DNA from: Hyalangium ruber
GTDB lineage: Bacteria; Myxococcota; Myxococcia; Myxococcales; Myxococcaceae
Length of the DNA: 64,000 bases
Direction of reading: 5' to 3'
Assembly: GCF_034259325.1 (NCBI RefSeq)
Contig: NZ_JAXIVS010000015.1
Coordinates: forward strand, 1 to 64,000
This document shows positions 49,139 through 58,294 of the stretch, one piece after another. The notes under the pieces were generated by a model that had not been told where the DNA came from, made no database searches, and saw only the letters and a program-made list of their open reading frames with translations. The translations under genes were made by a program, and so were the position numbers. Position 1 is the first letter of the stretch. Each line of letters begins with the position of its first letter.

Positions 49139-51154
49139 ATGCGGCCCGTGTACCGACGCACTCTGGGACTCCTCGCGACCACCGCCATCCTGGCGGGGGC
49201 TGGCTTCGCCACGTTCAAACTCGATGCGCGCGGACAGAAGATGGCCCGCGCGCGCGCAGCTCAGGTCTCGGGTACGGCCCTGGCCGGAGCCCGGGAGAAC
49301 CTCAGCGCCCGGCTGCGCGAGGTGGAGGCCCGGGCCGTGGCGGGTGCCTCCCTCAACCCCGTGCGCGCCCTCGTCGCCGAGCGCGTCGACGACGCGACGC
49401 TGCTGGATGCTTTTGGCACCGAGGCCTGGTGGCAGGCCTTCCGGGAGGAGTTCACCGTCCACGCTCTCGTGGAGGGCTCCCATCGCTTCGACTTCACCCC
49501 GGACGGCGTGGCCCGTCCGGCGGATCTCTCTGCCCTGCTGAGCGCCGCGGAGACACGCCCCCTGGCCTCGAGCCTGCTGCTCGCCGGAGGCGTGCCGCAC
49601 CTGGCCGCCGCCTCGGCGGTGGATGTCCCTGTCGTGGGACAGCCTGGCCGCGCCCTGCTGGTGCTCGCCCGTCCGCTGGCGGCTCCGGAGCTCGAGGCGA
49701 TCGCCAGGCAGGCCCGCGCCTCGCTGCTGCTCGTGGATGCGCAGGGCCAGCCCCTCTCGCGCGCCGGTGTCGCGCCCCTGGAGGCCGTGCCCTCGCTGGA
49801 CGCGCCGCTCACCGGGCCTCGGGGCGAGTGGGCCCTGGCGCGGGCGGAGGTGGCTCCCGGCTTGTTCCTCTGGGCCCGGGCGGACACGCATGTGGAAGCG
49901 GCGCAGGCGCGCGGCGCGGCGCGGGCGATCATGGTGCCCGTGTGGCTCACCGCCCTGCTGGCCTCGGGCGTCGCCCTCTGGCTCGGCCTGCGCCCCCAGC
50001 GCGACAAGGCCACCGCGGAGATGCTCGCCCGGCGGACCCAGGAGCTCGCCGCCGTGAAGGCCGAGCTCGAGCTGGCCCGGGTGTCGCTCACGGGCATGCC
50101 GGCCATCAAGGACTCCATGCTCCCGGTGGCGCCACGCACGCGCACCGAGCCCTCCCTGTCGGCGCCGGTCCCCTTCGGCCGCTATGAGCTGCTGCGGCAA
50201 CTCGGCGAGGGCGGCATGGCGCGGGTGTACCTTGCGCTCGCGCGGGGCACGGGCGGCTTCGAGCGCCTGTTCGTCATCAAGCGCCTGCACGAGCCGCTGG
50301 CGCGCCAGTCCGACGCGGTGAAGCAGTTCATGGACGAGGCCCGGCTGGGCGCCAGCCTCGTCCACTCCAACATCGTGCCCGTCTATGACTTCGGCCAGGT
50401 CGAGGGCGAGTACTACATGGCCTCGGAGTACATCCTCGGCAGGGATCTCGACGCGGTGCTGCGCCGTGCCTTCGAGCGGGACGGCTACCCGCTGGAGCCC
50501 GCCACCGTGTTCTTCGTGGCGCAAGAGGTGCTCAAGGCGATCGGGTACGCGCACACGCGCACGGACTCGCAGGGCCGGCCGCTGGGCATCGTCCACCGGG
50601 ACGTGTCGCCGATGAACATCCTGGCCTCCGCGCGTGGCGAGGTGAAGCTGCTGGACTTCGGCATCGCCAAGAGCACCGAGCGCTCCACGCGCACCCAGGC
50701 GGGCCTGGTGAAGGGCAACGTGAACTTCATCTCCCCGGAGCAGGCGCGCGGGCTCGAGGTGGATGGGCGCGCGGACCTCTTCTCGCTGGGCCTCACACTC
50801 TACTGGTGCCTCACCGGGGAGCTGCTCTACGACGGGAACAACGACTTCGACCGGCTCCTCTGCGCCGCCGAGGGCCCGAGCGAGGCGCATTGGGAGCGCA
50901 TCGCCCGGCTGCCCCAGCCCGCCGCCTCCATCCTCTACCGCGCGCTGCAGCCGCACCCCGCCGATCGCTTCCAGTCCGCCGAGGAGTTCGCCCTGGCGCT
51001 GCCTCCGGTGAGCTCCGAGGACGTGGCGGGCCTGGGCCGAACCATGTTGCGCCTGTTCGGCGAGGAGCTTCGCGCCGAGGCGGCTTACCGCAAGGCCCTG
51101 TCCACCGTGTCGGGCGCGACGGCCTCTCCGCTCGGACAGATCCACACAGGCTGA
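49139..51154 (+). CDS. Membrane Ser/Thr protein kinase with N-terminal sensor
   Basis: A 671-residue protein kinase. Two membrane helices (LGLLATTAILAGAGFATF near the start and VPVWLTALLASGVALWLGL around 270) frame an extracytoplasmic domain of about 230 residues, an unusual order, since most bacterial kinases have the kinase first. The C-terminal kinase (about 345-620) has a GEGGMARVYLA loop, Lys in FVIKRLH, HRDVSPMNIL, DFGIAKSTE and SPEQARGL, so it should be active. The sensor domain shows no known family. It is the first of a same-strand cluster with an outer-membrane barrel and cupredoxin-like protein. Confidence 0.92.
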   Translation: MRPVYRRTLGLLATTAILAGAGFATFKLDARGQKMARARAAQVSGTALAGARENLSARLREVEARAVAGASLNPVRALVAERVDDATLLDAFGTEAWWQAFREEFTVHALVEGSHRFDFTPDGVARPADLSALLSAAETRPLASSLLLAGGVPHLAAASAVDVPVVGQPGRALLVLARPLAAPELEAIARQARASLLLVDAQGQPLSRAGVAPLEAVPSLDAPLTGPRGEWALARAEVAPGLFLWARADTHVEAAQARGAARAIMVPVWLTALLASGVALWLGLRPQRDKATAEMLARRTQELAAVKAELELARVSLTGMPAIKDSMLPVAPRTRTEPSLSAPVPFGRYELLRQLGEGGMARVYLALARGTGGFERLFVIKRLHEPLARQSDAVKQFMDEARLGASLVHSNIVPVYDFGQVEGEYYMASEYILGRDLDAVLRRAFERDGYPLEPATVFFVAQEVLKAIGYAHTRTDSQGRPLGIVHRDVSPMNILASARGEVKLLDFGIAKSTERSTRTQAGLVKGNVNFISPEQARGLEVDGRADLFSLGLTLYWCLTGELLYDGNNDFDRLLCAAEGPSEAHWERIARLPQPAASILYRALQPHPADRFQSAEEFALALPPVSSEDVAGLGRTMLRLFGEELRAEAAYRKALSTVSGATASPLGQIHTG

Positions 51155-51206
51155 CGCCGCGCTTCGCGCCCTGTCGCCTCCCGTCCAGCCCCACGCGAGG
51201 TACCCC

Positions 51207-52469
51207 ATGACGTGTGAGTCCCACCCTTCGATCCGCGCGGCGCTCGCCCTGGGCTTGTGGCTCCTGCTGCCGGCCTGTGGGCCCTCCAGCACAGCCTCGG
51301 AGCCCACGCCCCACATCTGGACGCTGCGCCAGATGCGCGAGGCCTCCGCCGCCTCGGGCACCATCGCGGGCGTCTCCGCCACCGAGTGGGTGACGCCCCG
51401 GGGCCAGCCCATCGCCCAGTGGTCGCCGCCCTACGCCTCCGCCGCGCTCGTGCAGTCGACGGAGCAGGATGGGCTCAACGTGCTGCCCGCCTTCAGCGAG
51501 GGTCGGCCCGCGGCCTTCTCCGTGCCGGAGGTGTGGGAGCGCGTACCGGAGGTCTGGGTCCAGCCCTGGTACGTGCTCGTCACCGAATACGTGCCCTCCA
51601 ACCCTGGCTCCAAGCGGCTCAAGGACTCGCTGGCGCTGGTGGACATCGAGGAGGAGAGCCTCTTCTACAGTCCCTTCTGGGAGATCATCTACGTCGTCGT
51701 CCCCCAGGACACGCCGCCCGACCGGTACACGAGCGCCGCGGCCCTCTTCGCCGCCGGGCTGCCCATGCACCGGGGCGGAGGCCTGCTGGCGCCACTCACA
51801 CCGGAGGACGTGCTGCCGGCCATCGCCGAGGGCCACACCGGCCCGGTGCGTCCGCTCACGGGAGAGAGCGTGGGCAACGCGGGCAAGGGCGAGGTGTGGC
51901 TGCACGGACGGCGCGTGCCGTACCTGAGCTTTGGTTCGAACACCTTCACCTGGAGCACGGAGGCGAACCGCGTCGGCATCATCGACGAGGTGGCCCTCTA
52001 TGTCTTCGCGCGCGCCGGGGAGGATGGGCGTCCGCGGCCGCTCGGGCTCCCGGCGATCCTTGGCACCGGGCCTCGCGGGGCGGGCCGCGCGCCACGGATC
52101 TCCTCTACCGGAGTGCCCCAGTTCGGCACGCTCACCCGGCCGCACTTCGCGCTGCTGCCGAACACCGCCGGTCCCTTCATCCCCGGCACCCTGGACCTCT
52201 TGAAGGAGGCGCTGCGCGGCGAAGGCGCCCTCGCCGTGGTGGACGTCCACCCGGACATCGAGGCCCGCGCCGACGCGAAGGACTACGTGCTCCGGGTGGC
52301 GCTCAACCCCGAGTGCTTCAAGGACCCGGCGAAGTTCCCCGGGACGTGCCGCTGGCTGGACTCGCAGGCGGCCGTGGAGACGAACCTGGCGCCCTCGAGT
52401 CTCCAGGCGCAGGACGTCCTCTTCACCTCGCCGGTCCTCTTCTATGACGGAAAGAAGGTGGGTAGATGA
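51207..52469 (+). CDS. Unknown lipoprotein upstream of an outer-membrane barrel
   Basis: A 420-residue lipoprotein (signal ending WLLLPAC, Cys24). The mature protein is beta-rich with many Trp and Pro, for example VPEVWVQPWYVLVTEYVP and RLKDSLALVDIEEESLFY, and contains HFALLPNTAGPFIPGTLD and AVVDVHPDIEARADAKD. No domain was recognised. Its TGA overlaps the ATG of the barrel gene (ATGA, 52466), so both are translated together and probably act as a pair at the outer membrane. Confidence 0.82.
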   Translation: MTCESHPSIRAALALGLWLLLPACGPSSTASEPTPHIWTLRQMREASAASGTIAGVSATEWVTPRGQPIAQWSPPYASAALVQSTEQDGLNVLPAFSEGRPAAFSVPEVWERVPEVWVQPWYVLVTEYVPSNPGSKRLKDSLALVDIEEESLFYSPFWEIIYVVVPQDTPPDRYTSAAALFAAGLPMHRGGGLLAPLTPEDVLPAIAEGHTGPVRPLTGESVGNAGKGEVWLHGRRVPYLSFGSNTFTWSTEANRVGIIDEVALYVFARAGEDGRPRPLGLPAILGTGPRGAGRAPRISSTGVPQFGTLTRPHFALLPNTAGPFIPGTLDLLKEALRGEGALAVVDVHPDIEARADAKDYVLRVALNPECFKDPAKFPGTCRWLDSQAAVETNLAPSSLQAQDVLFTSPVLFYDGKKVGR

Positions 52470-53863
52470 GTGCGCACCCGCTGCTGGCTCCGCCCCTCGC
52501 CCTGCTGCTGCTGGCCGCGCCGCTCGCGCAGGCGACCCAGGAGTCCGAGGCCCCTTCCTCCTCCTCCGAGCCCGTGGCGGACGCCTCGGGCGTAGTGCTC
52601 CCGGAGTCCCTGCCAGGCATCGCGGAGGAACCCGAGGCTCCTCCCGAGACTCCGGTTCCCACGGGCTACACCCCGGAGGAGGAAGTGGAGGTCTCGCCGT
52701 TCCGCATCTCCGGCTACGTGGACGTGGGCTTCGCCAAGGCACAGGGCCGGGGCAGCTCCTTCCACCCGGATGACACGCGGGTGCCGGCCGACTACGGCGC
52801 GGATGCCTTCGCTCCGGCGGTGAACTCGCGCGGCGAGGTGGCCTCGCTGGATGCGAGCGGCCGCTTCGTCAACGGCTTCCTGCCTCACACGGTGGACATT
52901 GGCGGGCATGGCTCGTTCCTGCTCAACACCGCCAGCCTGGATCTCTTCTATGAGCCCGGGTCTGCGCCGGTGCTCGTCTTCGCGCGGGCGCAGTTCCTTC
53001 CGCGCTTCGAGAAGGGCAGCGGCGGGACACGGCTGTTGCTCCAGCAGGCGTTCGGCCGCGTCACCCCGTTCGCGGGCAACGAGTTCACCGTCACGCTGGG
53101 CCGGTTCGACTCCGTGTTCGGCATCGAGTACCTGGAGAACGAGGCGCCGCTGCGCACCGGCATCACCCCCTCGCTCATGGCCCGCTACACCACCGGGCAC
53201 CAGCTCGGGGCCAAGGCGCTCTACCGGCGGCAGTTGCCCTCCATCAACTCGGCGGTGTCGCTGAACACGGCGGTGACCAACGGCAGCAGCCGGGTGGACA
53301 GCCTCCAGACGGCGGACCTGAGCCTGACGGGAGCGCCCTACGTGAGCGCGCGGCTCGGCTACGAGCTGCAACTGCTGCGGCTGCAGGTGAAGCTGGGCCT
53401 GAGCGGACAGACGGGCGCGCGCAACGATCAGAACGATGCCCACGTGCGGCAGACGCAGCTCGGCGCGGACGCGCGCCTGACGGCCGGGTGGCTGAGCCTC
53501 GCGGCCGAGTACGTGCGCGCGCGGGACGGAGCGGGCACGGCGCCCGGCAAGCACACCGGCACCGGGGACTTCTTCTACGCCTCCAGCTTCGCGGTGGACG
53601 GCTTCTACGGCACGCTGGCGCTGGCGCTGCCCGTGGAGCGCGACGCGCTGCGCACCGCCACCGTGTATGGCCGGTATGACCGGCGCGCGGCCGAGTTCCA
53701 CGGCTTCGGCGGCATCCTCACCTCGCGCTTCACGGTGGGCACGCGGCTGGACTTCTGGAGCGTGCTGTCGCTCAAGGCCGAGTACCTCTTCAACCGAGAG
53801 AACGCCGGCGCGCCGCGCGTGGACAACGACGTGTTCGCCGCTTCGGCCGTCTACCTCTTCTGA
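52466..53863 (+). CDS. Outer-membrane beta-barrel protein (porin-like)
   Basis: A 465-residue protein with a Sec signal (PLALLLLAAPLAQAT), a Pro/Glu-rich segment (30-80), then an N-terminal strand FRISGYVDVGFAKA and alternating amphipathic strands (for example SLDLFYEPGSAPVLVFARAQF, RLGYELQLLRLQVKLGLSG and RTATVYGRYDRRAAEFH) ending in the aromatic terminal strand SAVYLF, which is the usual signal for barrel assembly. The start overlaps the lipoprotein stop. It probably forms a channel or uptake partner for the neighbouring exported proteins. Confidence 0.87.
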   Translation: MSAHPLLAPPLALLLLAAPLAQATQESEAPSSSSEPVADASGVVLPESLPGIAEEPEAPPETPVPTGYTPEEEVEVSPFRISGYVDVGFAKAQGRGSSFHPDDTRVPADYGADAFAPAVNSRGEVASLDASGRFVNGFLPHTVDIGGHGSFLLNTASLDLFYEPGSAPVLVFARAQFLPRFEKGSGGTRLLLQQAFGRVTPFAGNEFTVTLGRFDSVFGIEYLENEAPLRTGITPSLMARYTTGHQLGAKALYRRQLPSINSAVSLNTAVTNGSSRVDSLQTADLSLTGAPYVSARLGYELQLLRLQVKLGLSGQTGARNDQNDAHVRQTQLGADARLTAGWLSLAAEYVRARDGAGTAPGKHTGTGDFFYASSFAVDGFYGTLALALPVERDALRTATVYGRYDRRAAEFHGFGGILTSRFTVGTRLDFWSVLSLKAEYLFNRENAGAPRVDNDVFAASAVYLF

Positions 53864-53889
53864 GCCCTTTTCTTCCTGGAGTGACTGCC

Positions 53890-54969
53890 ATGTCCTCGCA
53901 CGCACGCTCTCCGCTGGCGCTCCTCGTCGCGGTCCTGCTCGCCCTCCCCGCCCGCTCCGCCCCGCCGCCCGAGGCCTCCGTGGCCCGGATGCCGCTGCCC
54001 GTGGTGGTGCGCACCCCGGAAGACAAGGCCTTCCAGGCCACGGCGGAGCGCCAGTACTTGATCTTCAACCTGCTGGCGAGCGGCCGCCTCGCGTATGACC
54101 GGGGCGACATGGCCACCGCCGCGTCGCACTGGGAAGAGCTGCTGCAGGTGCCTGGCCTGCCCATGGAGCTGGAGGCCGTGGTGAAGCCGCTGGCGCAGGA
54201 AGCCCGGCAAAAGGCCGGAGGCACTGGAGGCGCCGGAAGCGCAGGAGCCAAGGTCGAGCTGCCCATGCCACCTCCGCCCCAGGGCTATTCCCTGATGCCC
54301 ACGAAGGTCGAAAAGCCTTCCCGAAAGGCTCCCAGCAAGCCGCGCGTGGAGGTGCGCCGCTCGCAGGCGAGCCCCCTGGGCACGCTCGAGGGCACGGTGC
54401 AGGGCGGCCCCGGGGGCGCGGGCGGCGCGGTGGTGTGGCTGACGCGGGCCAACGGCCCCACGCCGAAGCCCAGGGCCGCGCCGAAGCAGACCGTCGTCCA
54501 GCGCGGGAAGCGCTTCCTGCCGCACGTGCTGGCGGTGCCCGTCGGCACGGAGGTCGTCTTCCTCAACGAGGACAAGATGTTCCACAACGTCTTCTCGCTC
54601 AGCCGGCCCAATGAGTTCGATCTGGGGCTCTACGAGAAGGGAATCGCCCGCTCCCAGCGCTTCGACGCGCCAGGCGTGGTGCGGCTGCTGTGCAACATCC
54701 ACGCGTCCATGTCGGCGTTCGTCTACGTGGTGGACTCACCCTGGTACACCCAGGCGGATGGCAAGGGCCAGTTCACCCTGCGTGGCGTGCCTGCGGGCGA
54801 GTACGTGCTACATGCGTGGCATGAGCTGTCCGCGAAGCCGAGCACGCAGCGGGTCACCATCACCGAGGGCGTCGTCACCATCACGGCCACCGTCACCACG
54901 GATGCCGAGCGCACCGCGTACGCCCCGGACAAGGCGGGCAAGCCCCGCCAGCCCCAGCTCGGGTACTGA
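53890..54969 (+). CDS. Cupredoxin-like exported protein
   Basis: A 359-residue protein with a Sec signal (ALLVAVLLALPARSAPPPE). Residues 45-105 are helical and TPR-like; 110-160 are a Pro/Lys-rich linker. Residues 165-300 form a cupredoxin-like domain: VPVGTEVVFLNEDKMFHNVF gives His232, and RLLCNIHASMSAFVYV gives Cys268, His271 and Met274, the standard type-1 copper set. The C-terminal strand pair GQFTLRGVPAGEYVLHAWHE resembles carboxypeptidase-regulatory-like domains. The ATG at 53890 follows GGAG; the GTG at 53881 was rejected. It probably carries an electron or copper across the envelope with the barrel protein. Confidence 0.88.
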   Translation: MSSHARSPLALLVAVLLALPARSAPPPEASVARMPLPVVVRTPEDKAFQATAERQYLIFNLLASGRLAYDRGDMATAASHWEELLQVPGLPMELEAVVKPLAQEARQKAGGTGGAGSAGAKVELPMPPPPQGYSLMPTKVEKPSRKAPSKPRVEVRRSQASPLGTLEGTVQGGPGGAGGAVVWLTRANGPTPKPRAAPKQTVVQRGKRFLPHVLAVPVGTEVVFLNEDKMFHNVFSLSRPNEFDLGLYEKGIARSQRFDAPGVVRLLCNIHASMSAFVYVVDSPWYTQADGKGQFTLRGVPAGEYVLHAWHELSAKPSTQRVTITEGVVTITATVTTDAERTAYAPDKAGKPRQPQLGY

Positions 54970-55320
54970 ATGAGCGAGAGCGCCTCCTGGCGGCCCTTCG
55001 AGGGCGGTAGCACCCTGGGCCTGTCCGGCTCGCAGGGGGGCACCATCACCTGGGACGAGGAGTACGGCGGGCAGGCGCGGCTCACGTTGGAGCAGGACGA
55101 GAGCCGCTCCTTCCACGCCATCACCTGCGGCATCACCGGGTGGATGCTCCACACCCGCTTCTTCGGCGGCGCCAGCGAGGCGTTCGCCGCCTTCGAGGAG
55201 ATGCGCCCCGCTCTGGTGGAGCTCGCCTCGCGCCTGCCCGAGGGCGGCCCTCGGAACGCACAGGAGGGGGCGCGCGTGGGAGGCCCGCTGCTCTCGGCCT
55301 TCCTCGCGCGCTTTCCCTGA
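54970..55320 (+). CDS. Small protein following the cupredoxin gene
   Basis: A 116-residue protein with no signal. Its ATG follows the stop of the cupredoxin gene directly with no gap (TGA at 54967-54969, ATG at 54970). It is beta-rich, with TITWDEEYGGQARLTLEQ, FHAITCGITGWMLHTRFF and a C-terminal helix. I know no matching family. Position makes it part of the same operon and probably its last gene; its stop lies 12 bases from the convergent lipoprotein gene. Confidence 0.78.
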   Translation: MSESASWRPFEGGSTLGLSGSQGGTITWDEEYGGQARLTLEQDESRSFHAITCGITGWMLHTRFFGGASEAFAAFEEMRPALVELASRLPEGGPRNAQEGARVGGPLLSAFLARFP

Positions 55321-55332
55321 ACCGCGCGCCGC

Positions 55333-56295
55333 TCAGTAAACGACGAGCGGGTGCGGGATGTAGTAGCTGACGATGCTCAGCACGGGGATGCGCGGGCCGT
55401 CGTCATCCCCCTCGATGGCGCCCGAGGTGGTCCGCATCCCGTCGAAGCGCGCGAGGATGACGAAGTCCTTGCCCGGAGAGAGGAACGGATCGGCCTTCGT
55501 CAGCCGCCCAAGCGCCTCGCGGCCCGTGTCGGAGGACACGTTGTCATAGTGGATGACGGTGTCCCCGCTGCGGCGGGTCTCATTCTTGGAGAACGAGCCC
55601 GCGAGCTGCCCGCCGCCAAGCGTCGTCTGCCCACCCAGGTTGCCCGAGGTGGTGGCGTTGGACTCCTTGCGGCGCACCACGCCGACGGGCTGCTCGCTGG
55701 CGACGGAGCCCAGCCCCTGCTCCACCAGCCACACGGTGGGCTTCTCATCCTCGCTGCGCATGTCGCCCACCTGGGCGCGCACGAGGATGTAGCGGCCCTT
55801 GTAGGTGTCCGGCTGAGCAATGGCCGAGGAGAGCGAGAAGATGGGCAGCCTGCGCTCATGCAGCAGCCGCAGGTCCCCATCCACGCTGCCACCGCGCAGG
55901 GCCACCACGCGGGCGAGCAGCGCGGCGGCCTCGGGCCGGCTGCGCAGCTCCGGGGCCCACTCGGGCGACAGCAGGGCCTGGAGTTGCGTGAAGTAGGTGC
56001 CCTCCGCGCAAGCCTTCAACGCCGCCCACGCGTCCTCTCGGGATGTGGGCAGGTAGCGCCGGGCCTGGCGCTCGCACACGGAGGGGTTCGGGTACTGCGC
56101 GGCGAACGTCTTCACATTGAGGGGATCGGGAGGCAGCTCGGCCTTCAGCGAACCGGAGGAGGAGGGCCGCTCGGCCTCCGCTTCCTCCTGCACGTTGGGG
56201 CGGGAGCTGGAGCAACCCATCATCGCCAGCGCGCCCAACAGGGCCCAGGCCTGGCGCACCACTCGCTTCGAGGGAAGCCGGATGTCTTGGTTCAT
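55333..56295 (-). CDS. Unknown lipoprotein
   Basis: A 320-residue lipoprotein (signal ending ALAMMGC, Cys28) starting at ATG 56295; a GTG at 56304 is also possible. A helical part around 70-150 (RYLPTSREDAWAALKACAEG) precedes a beta part with YKGRYILVRAQVGDMR and VSIVSYYIPHP at the C-terminus. No family was recognised. It follows the small secreted protein gene on the same strand, 21 bases after it. Confidence 0.8.
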   Translation of the reverse strand: MNQDIRLPSKRVVRQAWALLGALAMMGCSSSRPNVQEEAEAERPSSSGSLKAELPPDPLNVKTFAAQYPNPSVCERQARRYLPTSREDAWAALKACAEGTYFTQLQALLSPEWAPELRSRPEAAALLARVVALRGGSVDGDLRLLHERRLPIFSLSSAIAQPDTYKGRYILVRAQVGDMRSEDEKPTVWLVEQGLGSVASEQPVGVVRRKESNATTSGNLGGQTTLGGGQLAGSFSKNETRRSGDTVIHYDNVSSDTGREALGRLTKADPFLSPGKDFVILARFDGMRTTSGAIEGDDDGPRIPVLSIVSYYIPHPLVVY

Positions 56296-56316
56296 GGCGG
56301 TCACCTTCTGCTGCGC

Positions 56317-56847
56317 CTACAGCGACGTCGAGCCACGGCTCGAGCGCGCCTCGGCCTTGGGAAGAGGAGCGGAGACGGTGTCCACGGCGGCCTTCACCTG
56401 CGTCTCCTGCAACACGGTGGACAGCGCCTGGTAGCAGGCGCGCGCGGCGGGAGCAAAGCGCCCCTTCGCGTCGATGAGGGACACGGTGCCCTCCAGCCCG
56501 CAGCGCTCGGTGGCGGCGGAGTACCTCTTCTCGCACGCGCCCGAGAGCCCCTTGTCGGCCTTGGCCTCGCTCGAGGGAGGACGGGCCGCCTCCGCGCACA
56601 GCGCGCGCCCCAGCTCCTGCACGAGTCGCACGTTGTTGGCCGCCTGCTCGCGGTTGGGCTCGGAGGCCGTCACCTGGGCTTCGAAGACGCACTCCTTGCC
56701 CGCGCGCAGTGTGTCCACGGTGCAGGACCACGCCGTGGGCGACTCATCCGCCACGGGAGGCGCTTCGAGAGAGTGAGCGGCAGAGGGCTGCGCGCCTTCA
56801 TTCGGCGCCGCGCCCAGCATCATGGAGAGGAGGACGACCGTAACCAT
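56317..56847 (-). CDS. Small secreted protein
   Basis: A 176-residue protein with an N-terminal signal (MVTVVLLSMMLGAAP). The mature part has six Cys (SCTVDT, KECVFEAQ, LCAEA, ACEKR, RCGLE and ACYQA), suggesting disulfides. It is mainly helical with LVQELGRALCAEAARPP. No known domain. It precedes the lipoprotein gene at 55333 by 21 bases on the same strand, so both are probably one operon. A 16-bp palindrome lies just upstream. Confidence 0.78.
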   Translation of the reverse strand: MVTVVLLSMMLGAAPNEGAQPSAAHSLEAPPVADESPTAWSCTVDTLRAGKECVFEAQVTASEPNREQAANNVRLVQELGRALCAEAARPPSSEAKADKGLSGACEKRYSAATERCGLEGTVSLIDAKGRFAPAARACYQALSTVLQETQVKAAVDTVSAPLPKAEARSSRGSTSL

Positions 56848-56860
56848 GACTCCGCAGCGT

Positions 56861-56876
56861 AGGCCCGAGCGGGCCT
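56861..56876. promoter_or_regulatory. Palindrome before the secreted protein gene
   Basis: AGGCCCG-AG-CGGGCCT is a perfect 7-bp inverted repeat 14 bases before the ATG at 56847 on the minus strand. It could be an operator or an mRNA hairpin near the ribosome site. Confidence 0.3.
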
Positions 56877-57040
56877 CCGCTCAATCGGTGCCCGGCCGAA
56901 CTGTTTCCCCTGCTATCTCGCGGGCTTTTGCGCACCCGTGCCCACCCGTCTGGAGGGCAGGCGAGCGTGTGGCCCTCTCCATGTGGAAGTGGTTGTGACA
57001 CCCCGTCCGAGCCCCCACCTTGCAGGAAAGGAGGCACTTC

Positions 57041-57370
57041 ATGCGTCGGTCGTGGTGGAGCCTGGGAGCGCTGGTGGGGCTGGGGCTCGCAGCCTGTACG
57101 AAGGATGCGCCGCTGGAGAGCGAGGGCGTGCTGGGCGGCCGGGACGTCGCCGAGTTCCGCGGGACGGTGACAGCCGTGAGCGGCACCCAGTTCATCCTCC
57201 GCGACTCCCAGGGAGAGGAACATCCGTTCGAGATCGACGACAAGACGGACTTCTTCAGCCGTGGGAAGCCTGTGGAGCGACTGCAGCTCCAGGAAGGCAA
57301 GCAGGTCCGAACTGTCTACGACGAACGGGAGGGCGAGTGGGTCGCTCATAAGGTGGAGATCGTGGAGTAG
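57041..57370 (+). CDS. Small DUF5666-like lipoprotein
   Basis: A 109-residue lipoprotein (signal ending LGLAAC, Cys19) with a strong site (AAAGGAGG) before ATG 57041. The mature part is a small beta domain: EFRGTVTAVSGTQFILRDSQ and LQEGKQVRTVYDEREGEW, similar in pattern to DUF5666, an OB-like module in many exported proteins. Nine bases separate it from the orphan PstS gene, so they are probably co-transcribed. Confidence 0.82.
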   Translation: MRRSWWSLGALVGLGLAACTKDAPLESEGVLGGRDVAEFRGTVTAVSGTQFILRDSQGEEHPFEIDDKTDFFSRGKPVERLQLQEGKQVRTVYDEREGEWVAHKVEIVE

Positions 57371-57379
57371 ATCGTCTCC

Positions 57380-58240
57380 ATGAAGACGACGCTCCGCGCG
57401 CTCCTCGCCTCGCTGGTGGCACTCGGGCTGCTGTCGGCATGTAGCCGCTCCGAGCGCGCCTCCGAGCCCCAGGCCCAGAGTGGCACCCCCGTCACGGTGA
57501 AGGGCTCCGACACGATGGTGCAGTTGGGCCAGCGCTGGGCGGAGGACTTCATGAAGCAGACCCCGGGAGCGACCATCCAGGTGACGGGGGGCGGCTCCGG
57601 CACAGGCATCGCCGCACTCCTCAACGGCACCACGCACATCGCGATGTCCAGCCGCGCCATCAAGGAGGCGGAGTCGCAGCAACTCCAGACCCGCCACAAG
57701 ACGGCGGCCCGAGAGATCGTGGTGGCGAAGGACGGAGTGACCTTCTACGTCCCCGAGACCAACCCACTCACCGCGCTCACCCTGGAGCAGCTCAAGGGCA
57801 TCTACCTGGGCGACATCACCCACTGGAAGGACGTGGGCGGACCGGACGAGACGATCGTCGTCTATTCGCGCGAGAACTCTTCCGGCACCTACGCCTTCGT
57901 GAAGGAGCACCTGCTCGGAGGGCAAGACTTCACGCCCCGGGCGCTGACACTGCCGGGCACGGCGGCGGTGGTGAACGCGGTGTCCAAGGAGAAGAACGGC
58001 ATCGGCTACGGCGGCGCCGCCTACGCCAAGGGCATCAAGGAGCTGAAGATCAAGATCGGCGCCGAGGAGATCGCCCCCTCGCAGGAGAACATCCAGAGCG
58101 GAAAATACCCGCTCTCACGCGATCTGTTCTTCTACGTGCGCGGGGAGCCGACCGAGGCCGTGAAGCAGTTCATCGACTTCGCGCTCTCTCCCGAGGGCCA
58201 GCGGATCGTCACGCAGGTGGGCTACTTCCCGGTGAAGTAG
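57380..58240 (+). CDS. pstS: PstS-type phosphate-binding lipoprotein
   Basis: A 286-residue phosphate-binding protein (signal ending LGLLSAC, Cys21). The two-lobed fold is clear from VTVKGSDTMVQLGQRWAEDF, the phosphate loop VTGGGSGTGIAALL, REIVVAKDGVTFYV, the SRENSSGTYAFVKEH block and NGIGYGGAAYAKG. These residues bind phosphate in PstS. No pst permease or ATPase genes lie nearby, so it must use a transporter encoded elsewhere or act as an accessory binder. A strong terminator follows. Confidence 0.92.
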   Translation: MKTTLRALLASLVALGLLSACSRSERASEPQAQSGTPVTVKGSDTMVQLGQRWAEDFMKQTPGATIQVTGGGSGTGIAALLNGTTHIAMSSRAIKEAESQQLQTRHKTAAREIVVAKDGVTFYVPETNPLTALTLEQLKGIYLGDITHWKDVGGPDETIVVYSRENSSGTYAFVKEHLLGGQDFTPRALTLPGTAAVVNAVSKEKNGIGYGGAAYAKGIKELKIKIGAEEIAPSQENIQSGKYPLSRDLFFYVRGEPTEAVKQFIDFALSPEGQRIVTQVGYFPVK

Positions 58241-58251
58241 CCCCCTGTCCG

Positions 58252-58287
58252 AAAAAAGGTCACTTCTAGAGGTCTAGAAGTGACTTT
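58252..58287. terminator. Strong bidirectional terminator
   Basis: GTCACTTCTAGA (58259-58270) is the exact reverse complement of TCTAGAAGTGAC (58273-58284), 12 bp; the two inner A-T pairs open to give a usable loop. An AAAAAA tract precedes the stem on the plus strand (a T6 run on the minus strand) and TTT follows it. It lies between the stops of pstS and the VWA gene and can end both transcripts. Confidence 0.82.
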
Positions 58288-58294
58288 CTCGCCA

